From: Microbulbifer hainanensis
Lineage (GTDB): Bacteria > Pseudomonadota > Gammaproteobacteria > Pseudomonadales > Cellvibrionaceae
Assembly (NCBI RefSeq): GCF_014904735.1
Contig: NZ_JACZCR010000029.1
Location: 20,258 to 84,257, forward strand
Direction: 5' to 3'
Length of the DNA: 64,000 nt
A program made the position numbers and the translations under genes. The notes beneath the pieces are model-generated. The model saw only the letters and a program-made list of their open reading frames with translations, made no database searches and was not told the origin of the DNA. This document shows, piece by piece, positions 58,738-64,000 of this stretch. Numbering within the stretch: position 1 is the stretch's first letter; every line of letters starts with the position of its first letter.

Positions 58738-58800
58738 CAACCGCCTCATGCCAGGCCAGAACGCATTGGGGCAAAACCATGGAATCGATAGGAAGGGCTC

Positions 58801-59616
58801 GTGCAGGAAAAATACACGGTTGAGGATCTGCTCCATCTGATGGCGCAGCTGCGCAATCCCGAGGGGGGCTGTCCCTGGGATCTGAAGCAGAGTTTCGCCA
58901 GCATCGTTCCCTCGACCATTGAAGAGGCCTACGAGGTCGCGGAGGCAATCGAACAGGAGGATTTCGGACACCTGAACGAGGAACTCGGCGATCTGCTCTT
59001 CCAGGTAATTTTCTACGCCCAACTCGGCCGCGAGCAGGGGCATTTTGATTTTTCCGGCATTGTCGACACGCTTGTGCGCAAACTGCTGCGCCGCCACCCA
59101 CACGTATTTCCCAGCGGTCAGCTCTACGGAGATAACCGCGGTGAAGCGATCGACGAGGCCCGGGTCAAGCAGAACTGGGAGACCATCAAAGAGGCCGAGC
59201 GCGGCGCCAAGGGCGAGCCCCGCGCGCTCGACGGGGTGGCCCTCGGTCTGCCGGGACTGACACGCGCCGCCAAGTTGCAAAAGCGTGCTGCGCGTGTCGG
59301 TTTCGACTGGCCGACGGTCGACGGTGTTCTCGTTAAAATCGAAGAGGAAATCGCCGAATTGCGTGAAGCCATTGCAGCTGGCGACAGTGACCACATGCGG
59401 GAAGAGCTTGGGGACCTGCTGTTTTCCTGCGTCAATGCCGCGCGGCACCTGAAAGTGGATCCGGAAAGCGCCCTGCGCGACTGCAATCGAAAATTTGAAC
59501 GGCGTTTTAATACCGTGGAAGCGGCGCTCGGCGCCGAAGGGCGAAAGCCCGCGGACGCGTCGCTGGAAGAGCTCGACCGGCTGTGGGAGCGTGCCAAAAG
59601 CGCGGAGCCCCGTTAG
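58801..59616 (+). CDS. mazG: Nucleoside triphosphate pyrophosphohydrolase MazG
   Basis: All-alpha NTP pyrophosphatase, lowers (p)ppGpp and removes aberrant nucleotides. Two MazG domains: the first (about 10-110) with CPWDLKQSFASI, STIEEAYEVAEAI and EELGDLLFQVIFYAQL; the second (about 155-255) with EIAELREAIAAGD and EELGDLLFSCVNAARH. The EExxE...D metal sites are present. 271 aa. GTG start at 58801 with AGGAAGGG upstream. Follows relA closely. Confidence 0.96.
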   Translation: MQEKYTVEDLLHLMAQLRNPEGGCPWDLKQSFASIVPSTIEEAYEVAEAIEQEDFGHLNEELGDLLFQVIFYAQLGREQGHFDFSGIVDTLVRKLLRRHPHVFPSGQLYGDNRGEAIDEARVKQNWETIKEAERGAKGEPRALDGVALGLPGLTRAAKLQKRAARVGFDWPTVDGVLVKIEEEIAELREAIAAGDSDHMREELGDLLFSCVNAARHLKVDPESALRDCNRKFERRFNTVEAALGAEGRKPADASLEELDRLWERAKSAEPR

Positions 59617-59678
59617 GCGGAAGATCCCGGGCAGTTTCGGCAGTTCCAGTCGGAGTATTTCTCGATTTAAGTGGCCGT

Positions 59679-60674
59679 TCAGGGTGCGATCAGTTGGTTG
59701 CTGCACTCCCCGATAGTTTCAAATTCAGTCACATTTGCCAGTGTGGTTTTGGCGATATTGGTGATGGCCTCGCGAGTAAAGTACGCCTGGTGCCCGGTGA
59801 TCAGCACGTTGTTAAACGTCAGCAGGCGCGCAAAGACATCGTCGCCGAGTACCGAGTCCGAGTAATCTTCGAAAAACAGGTCGTCCTCTTCCTCGTAAAC
59901 ATCCAGTCCCAGAAAGCCGATTTTTCCCGTCTTCAGTCCGCGGATGAGTGCCGCAGTATCGACCACGGCGCCACGCGACGTATTGATCAGGCAAATACCA
60001 TCGCGCATCTCTGCGATGGCTTCGTCGTCTATCAGGTATTGAGTCTCGGGAAGCAGTGGGCAATGCAGTGAGATGATATCGGACTGGCGGCACAGGGTTG
60101 GCAGGTTCACATATTGCAACCCCAGTTCACGGCACTCCGGGCTCTCCACGGGATCTGTCCCGAGTAACCGGCAGCCGAAACCGTGCATAATCCGCGCGAA
60201 TACTGTACCGATGGTTCCGGTGCCGACAATGCCGACGGTCTTGCCGTAGAGATCGAATCCCATCAACCCTTCGAGGGAAAAGTTGCCTTCGCGGATCCGC
60301 GCATGGGCCCGAATCAACCGCCGGATCAGGCACAGGATCATGCCGGTGGCATGCTCGGCGACCGCGTAGGGGGAATAGCCGGGAACATTGGCGACGGCGA
60401 TACCGAGCTCATTGGCCGACGGGATATCCACGTGATTGAATCCGGCCGAGCGCAGCGCGATGAGCTGGGTCCCCTGCGCGCGCATTTTCTTGAGCAGTCC
60501 GCGGTCTACCGGGTCGTCGACAAAAATACAGATCGCCGGCGCGCCCTGGCTCAGCATCAGGGTTTCTTCATCCAGATGGGTGTCGAGATAGTGGAGTTCA
60601 TGGTGATAGGCGCGGTTGAAGCGATCAAAATAGAGCTTGTCGTAGGGGCGGGCGTTGTAGATGGCAATTTTCAT
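59679..60674 (-). CDS. ldhA: D-lactate dehydrogenase (fermentative LdhA type)
   Basis: NAD-dependent D-2-hydroxyacid dehydrogenase, interconverts pyruvate and D-lactate. Rossmann motif GIVGTGTIGTVF, catalytic Arg in LINTSRGAVVDTAAL, Glu in GLDVYEEEDDLFFEDYS (very close to E. coli LdhA) and His in ITGHQAYFT. 331 aa. Sits alone on the minus strand between mazG and adk. Assignment to LdhA rather than another 2-hydroxyacid reductase rests on the LFFEDYS region. Confidence 0.92.
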   Translation of the reverse strand: MKIAIYNARPYDKLYFDRFNRAYHHELHYLDTHLDEETLMLSQGAPAICIFVDDPVDRGLLKKMRAQGTQLIALRSAGFNHVDIPSANELGIAVANVPGYSPYAVAEHATGMILCLIRRLIRAHARIREGNFSLEGLMGFDLYGKTVGIVGTGTIGTVFARIMHGFGCRLLGTDPVESPECRELGLQYVNLPTLCRQSDIISLHCPLLPETQYLIDDEAIAEMRDGICLINTSRGAVVDTAALIRGLKTGKIGFLGLDVYEEEDDLFFEDYSDSVLGDDVFARLLTFNNVLITGHQAYFTREAITNIAKTTLANVTEFETIGECSNQLIAP

Positions 60675-61685
<1,011 letters not shown>

Positions 61686-61709
61686 TCCGATTCGGCGAAA
61701 TTCGCGTAG

Positions 61710-61737
61710 AAAGGCTCCCTGACGGGGGCCTTTTTTG
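61710..61737 (+). terminator. Rho-independent terminator after adk
   Basis: Stem AAGGCTCCC (61711-61719) / GGGGGCCTT (61724-61732) with one G-U and loop TGAC, flanked by A (61710) and running into TTTTTTG (61731-61737). Confidence 0.9.
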
Positions 61738-61824
61738 TATCCGGAAGGTGGCGCTAGGGCTTTAGCAGTCCGGACCGCAAGCAGTTACTATTGACCCGGC
61801 TTTCAATACGAAAGGAACTCATTC

Positions 61825-62826
61825 ATGACAACCGCTATTATCCTGATGAACCTTGGCACGCCAGCCGAACCAACTGCCAAAGCTGTACGGGATTTTCTTT
61901 GCGATTTTCTGTCCGATCCCCGCGTAGTCGAAATTCCCCGCGCGGTGTGGCTGCCTATTCTGCACGGGCTGGTACTGCCATTGCGTCCGCGGCGTATTGC
62001 CCCGGCATATGAGTCGATTTGGAATGAGAGCGCTGACGGTGAGCCGGTGAAGGGATCGCCAATCCTTCACTATACCCGTCGGCAAGCGGAGCTGCTGCAA
62101 GCACATTTTTCACAGTCGCGCCCCGATGTGGTCGTGAGCTATGCGATGAGTTACGGTCGTCCAAGCCTGGAAACTGAGGTCGAACGGCTGCGCCGGGAGG
62201 GGTTCGAGTCATTTGTGGTTTTGCCGTTGTACCCACAGTACTCAGCAACCACGACGGGAGCGGTGTACGACCAGGTGGCGCAAATCTATCGCAGTAGCCG
62301 GGATATACCCGATATCACAATGGTGCACGATTATTACAAGCATCCGCTGTATATCCGTGCGCTGGCCAACTCGGTGCGCGAACTCTGGGAAAAGCAGGGC
62401 GCCGCAGAAAAATTACTTTTATCCTTCCATGGCATTCCCAAGGCAAACATCACCAAGGGCGACCCCTATTACCAGCAGTGCATGGAAACCGGGGCTCATC
62501 TGGCGGCGGAGCTCGAGCTCGATGAGAATCGCTGGCAGGTCAGCTTTCAGTCCCGCTTTGGCAAGGCCGAGTGGCTACAGCCCTATACCGATAAAACACT
62601 GATCGAATGGGGCAAAAATGGTGTGCGCAGTGTCGATGTCATCTGTCCGGCATTTTCCGCCGATTGCCTGGAAACACTCGAGGAAATCTCGGTAGAGAAT
62701 CGCGCTAATTTTATCGATGCCGGCGGACAGGAGTACCGCTATATTCCCGCGCTGAACGCACGCGCCGACCATATAGATGCAATGGCTGCGGTTCTGGAAG
62801 ATAAACTCCCGGCAAGACTGAAATAG
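61825..62826 (+). CDS. hemH: Ferrochelatase
   Basis: Inserts Fe2+ into protoporphyrin IX, the last step of haem synthesis. Catalytic His202 (LLSFHGIPK) and Glu283 (CPAFSADCLETLEEI) are present. 333 aa, the usual length for Gram-negative enzymes. ATG at 61825 with CGAAAGGAACT upstream. Separated from adk by its terminator. Confidence 0.97.
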   Translation: MTTAIILMNLGTPAEPTAKAVRDFLCDFLSDPRVVEIPRAVWLPILHGLVLPLRPRRIAPAYESIWNESADGEPVKGSPILHYTRRQAELLQAHFSQSRPDVVVSYAMSYGRPSLETEVERLRREGFESFVVLPLYPQYSATTTGAVYDQVAQIYRSSRDIPDITMVHDYYKHPLYIRALANSVRELWEKQGAAEKLLLSFHGIPKANITKGDPYYQQCMETGAHLAAELELDENRWQVSFQSRFGKAEWLQPYTDKTLIEWGKNGVRSVDVICPAFSADCLETLEEISVENRANFIDAGGQEYRYIPALNARADHIDAMAAVLEDKLPARLK

Positions 62827-63126
62827 CGCGCTTCAAAAGGGGGACTGTGTAAGCCTCTAGGAGCCAATTAAGGTAATTGTCAGGACAATTTTCAAAAAAA
62901 AGCACTTTTTTATTAAAAAAGCTTCCTTTTTTGTCCTTTTTTCTTGCAAAGCAGGTTTTTTTTATTAACTTTGATACAGTTGCATCGAATTAAACGATGT
63001 AGCTTGCTCTGAATTTACCAAAGGCTGCCTGACGGCGGCCTTTCTTCAGCAGCAAACCGGCAATATCGCCAACACACTTTTGAGCTTGCAGAGGTACTTC
63101 TTCTTACTCAGTAGAGGAGACAAGGG
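62827..63126 (+). other. AT-rich leader region between hemH and algP-like gene
   Basis: 300 bases, much richer in A+T than the rest of the window, with several runs of 6-8 A or T (62893-62970). A 4+6-bp hairpin (AAGC..TTTTTT/AAAAAA..GCTT, 62900-62924) followed by T-runs may terminate hemH. Downstream are the two-hairpin leader and the ribosome site of the algP-like gene. It may be intrinsically curved DNA. Confidence 0.6.
62981..63046 (+). ncRNA. Candidate two-hairpin leader or small RNA before algP
   Basis: Hairpin 1: TGCATCG (62981-62987) / CGATGTA (62995-63001), loop AATTAAA. Hairpin 2: AAAGGCTGCC (63020-63029) / GGCGGCCTTT (63034-63043), one G-U, loop TGAC, followed by CTT. An AT-rich region with a -10-like GATACAG (62973-62979) lies just upstream, so a ~70-nt transcript is possible. 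The -35 is not clear. Confidence 0.3.
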
Positions 63127-63891
63127 ATGGCACGAGTAGCGAAAAAGAAAGCGCGGGCAAAGCGCGCTGCAAAACCAAAGGCACCGGCTGCAGTATCACC
63201 GGTAGTTACCAAAACGCAGAAAGCCGTGGATACGGCGACCAAGTCGCTGGATGCCCAGCTGGATCGCGTTGCCAAAGCGCGGGCGCGAGTGCAGAAGAGC
63301 AATACTGCCGCCGCCAAGAAGGCACTGACCAGCGCCAATGCCAAAGCGAAAGATTTACGCGCCAAGGTCGCCGCGGCAAAAGTCGATCTGGCGAAAGCCA
63401 AGGCGATGGACGCTGTGCGCCAGGCTGAAGAGGCGGCCAAGCAGAAGATTGCTGAAATGGCCGAGAAACTTGAGGCTCAACACGAGAAAGATCTAGCCAA
63501 AGCCAAGGCAGCATTTGAGTCTCGCTGGAAAAAGGCTCGCGCCAAAGTTCACAGCAAGAAATTGAAGGCGGCGGAGAAAAAGGCCCAGGCCAAAGTGAAG
63601 GCCGCAGCCAAGAAAGCTGCAGCTCAGGCAAAGGCCCTGGAGAAGAAAGCCGCGGCCAAAGCCAAGGCGGAGGCCAAAAAGGCAGCCAAGAAGGCCGCCA
63701 AAAAAGCGCCGAAGAAAAAGGCCGGTCGCCCGAAAAAGGCTGCAGCCAAAAAAGCGGCAGCCAAGACGGGAACAGCGAAGAAATCCGCCGGTCGTGGTCG
63801 GCCGAAAAAGGCTGTAACCAAGACAGTGGGTAAGAAGACGGCAGCCAAGAAAAAGGCTACCCGTCGCGGTCGCCCGCCCAAGAAGAAGTAA
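63127..63891 (+). CDS. algP: AlgP/histone H1-like Lys/Ala-rich DNA-binding protein
   Basis: 254 aa, very basic, with a central helical coiled-coil-like part (about 25-150, AKARARVQKSNTAAAKKAL) and a C-terminal Lys/Ala-repeat tail (about 150-254). The tail has AT-hook-like motifs GRPKK (200-204), GRGRPKK (222-228) and RRGRPPKKK (246-254). Resembles AlgP (AlgR3) of Pseudomonas, a nucleoid protein that affects alginate genes. Preceded by an AT-rich leader; two hairpins follow. The repeat tract makes length variation likely. Confidence 0.85.
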   Translation: MARVAKKKARAKRAAKPKAPAAVSPVVTKTQKAVDTATKSLDAQLDRVAKARARVQKSNTAAAKKALTSANAKAKDLRAKVAAAKVDLAKAKAMDAVRQAEEAAKQKIAEMAEKLEAQHEKDLAKAKAAFESRWKKARAKVHSKKLKAAEKKAQAKVKAAAKKAAAQAKALEKKAAAKAKAEAKKAAKKAAKKAPKKKAGRPKKAAAKKAAAKTGTAKKSAGRGRPKKAVTKTVGKKTAAKKKATRRGRPPKKK

Positions 63892-63912
63892 ATCGGCGAA
63901 GTACGCCGATGA

Positions 63913-63944
63913 GACGGGCTCCACACGCGGGTGTGGAGCCCGTC
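63913..63944. other. Perfect 14-bp inverted repeat after algP
   Basis: GACGGGCTCCACAC (63913-63926) pairs without mismatch with GTGTGGAGCCCGTC (63931-63944); loop GCGG. No T-run follows, so it is not a usual terminator; it may be an RNA-stability element or a protein-binding site. Confidence 0.6.
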
Positions 63945-63953
63945 GCTCAATCC

Positions 63954-63988
63954 CAGAAGCCCCGGCATTTGCCGGGGCTTCTGCTTTT
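63954..63988 (+). terminator. Rho-independent terminator after algP
   Basis: 13-bp stem CAGAAGCCCCGGC (63954-63966) / GCCGGGGCTTCTG (63971-63983), loop ATTT, followed by CTTTT (63984-63988). It is the second of two consecutive hairpins downstream of algP. Confidence 0.85.
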
Positions 63989-64000
63989 CCGCTCGGTGCG

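Noticed and set aside
58348..59706. Minus-strand frame of 452 codons opposite relA and mazG
   Set aside because: Spans two conserved genes and the gap between them; no domain evidence.

Overview
The window is a 64 kb chromosomal segment of a Gram-negative gammaproteobacterium: it has lipid A, BAM, sigma-E/Muc, DsbC, GacS/BarA and AlgP-like genes. The G+C content is high and many starts are GTG or TTG. Several gene orders match Pseudomonas (dxr-rseP-bamA-skp-lpxD-fabZ-lpxA-lpxB-rnhB; ffh beside a CcsA-family gene and yfjD; xerD-dsbC-hom-thrC-recJ; algU-mucABC). Together with the marine-type protein sequences this suggests a Cellvibrionales-like organism such as Microbulbifer; the genus is an inference. 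No rRNA, tRNA, IS element, prophage or CRISPR array is visible, and genes fill nearly all of the window.

Layout: 1-10169 is the envelope-biogenesis cluster (partial dxr, rseP, bamA, skp, lpxD, fabZ, lpxA, lpxB, rnhB). 10202-12389 holds yfjD and a CcsA-family gene on the minus strand. 12589-16207 is ffh and the rpsP-rimM-trmD-rplS operon, closed by a clear terminator. 16339-24674 carries xerD, dsbC, hom, thrC, recJ and two exporters. 24721-26279 has two paralogous lipoproteins of unknown function and a CueR-like regulator. 26376-29017 is prfB, with its programmed +1 frameshift, and lysS. 29075-31972 is a minus-strand lemA/TPM/TPM/PDZ operon. 32059-37716 holds yaeQ, yajQ, an esterase-like protein, two different uracil-DNA glycosylases, ygfZ, sdhE and ygfX. 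nadB lies on the minus strand at 37709-39316.

39530-45914 is the sigma-E locus (rpoE-rseA-rseB-rseC ... mucD) with two murein-peptide genes, an L-Ala-D/L-Glu epimerase and MpaA, inserted before mucD. Candidate sigma-E promoters precede rpoE and mucD, and a weaker one precedes skp. With rseP and bamA also in the window, most of the envelope-stress circuit is visible. 46080-52566 is lepA-lepB-DUF4845-rnc-era-GFA-recO-acpS, and pdxJ is missing from its usual place before acpS. 52580-60674 holds a BarA/GacS hybrid kinase (minus), cysM, relA, mazG and ldhA (minus). 61032-63891 ends with adk, hemH and an AlgP/histone-H1-like protein preceded by an AT-rich leader with two hairpins.

Most of the window is conserved housekeeping sequence. 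The least explained parts are the paired cysteine-rich lipoproteins, the leader RNA before algP, the BarA homologue with altered ATP-binding boxes, and the hairpin between rpoE and rseA.
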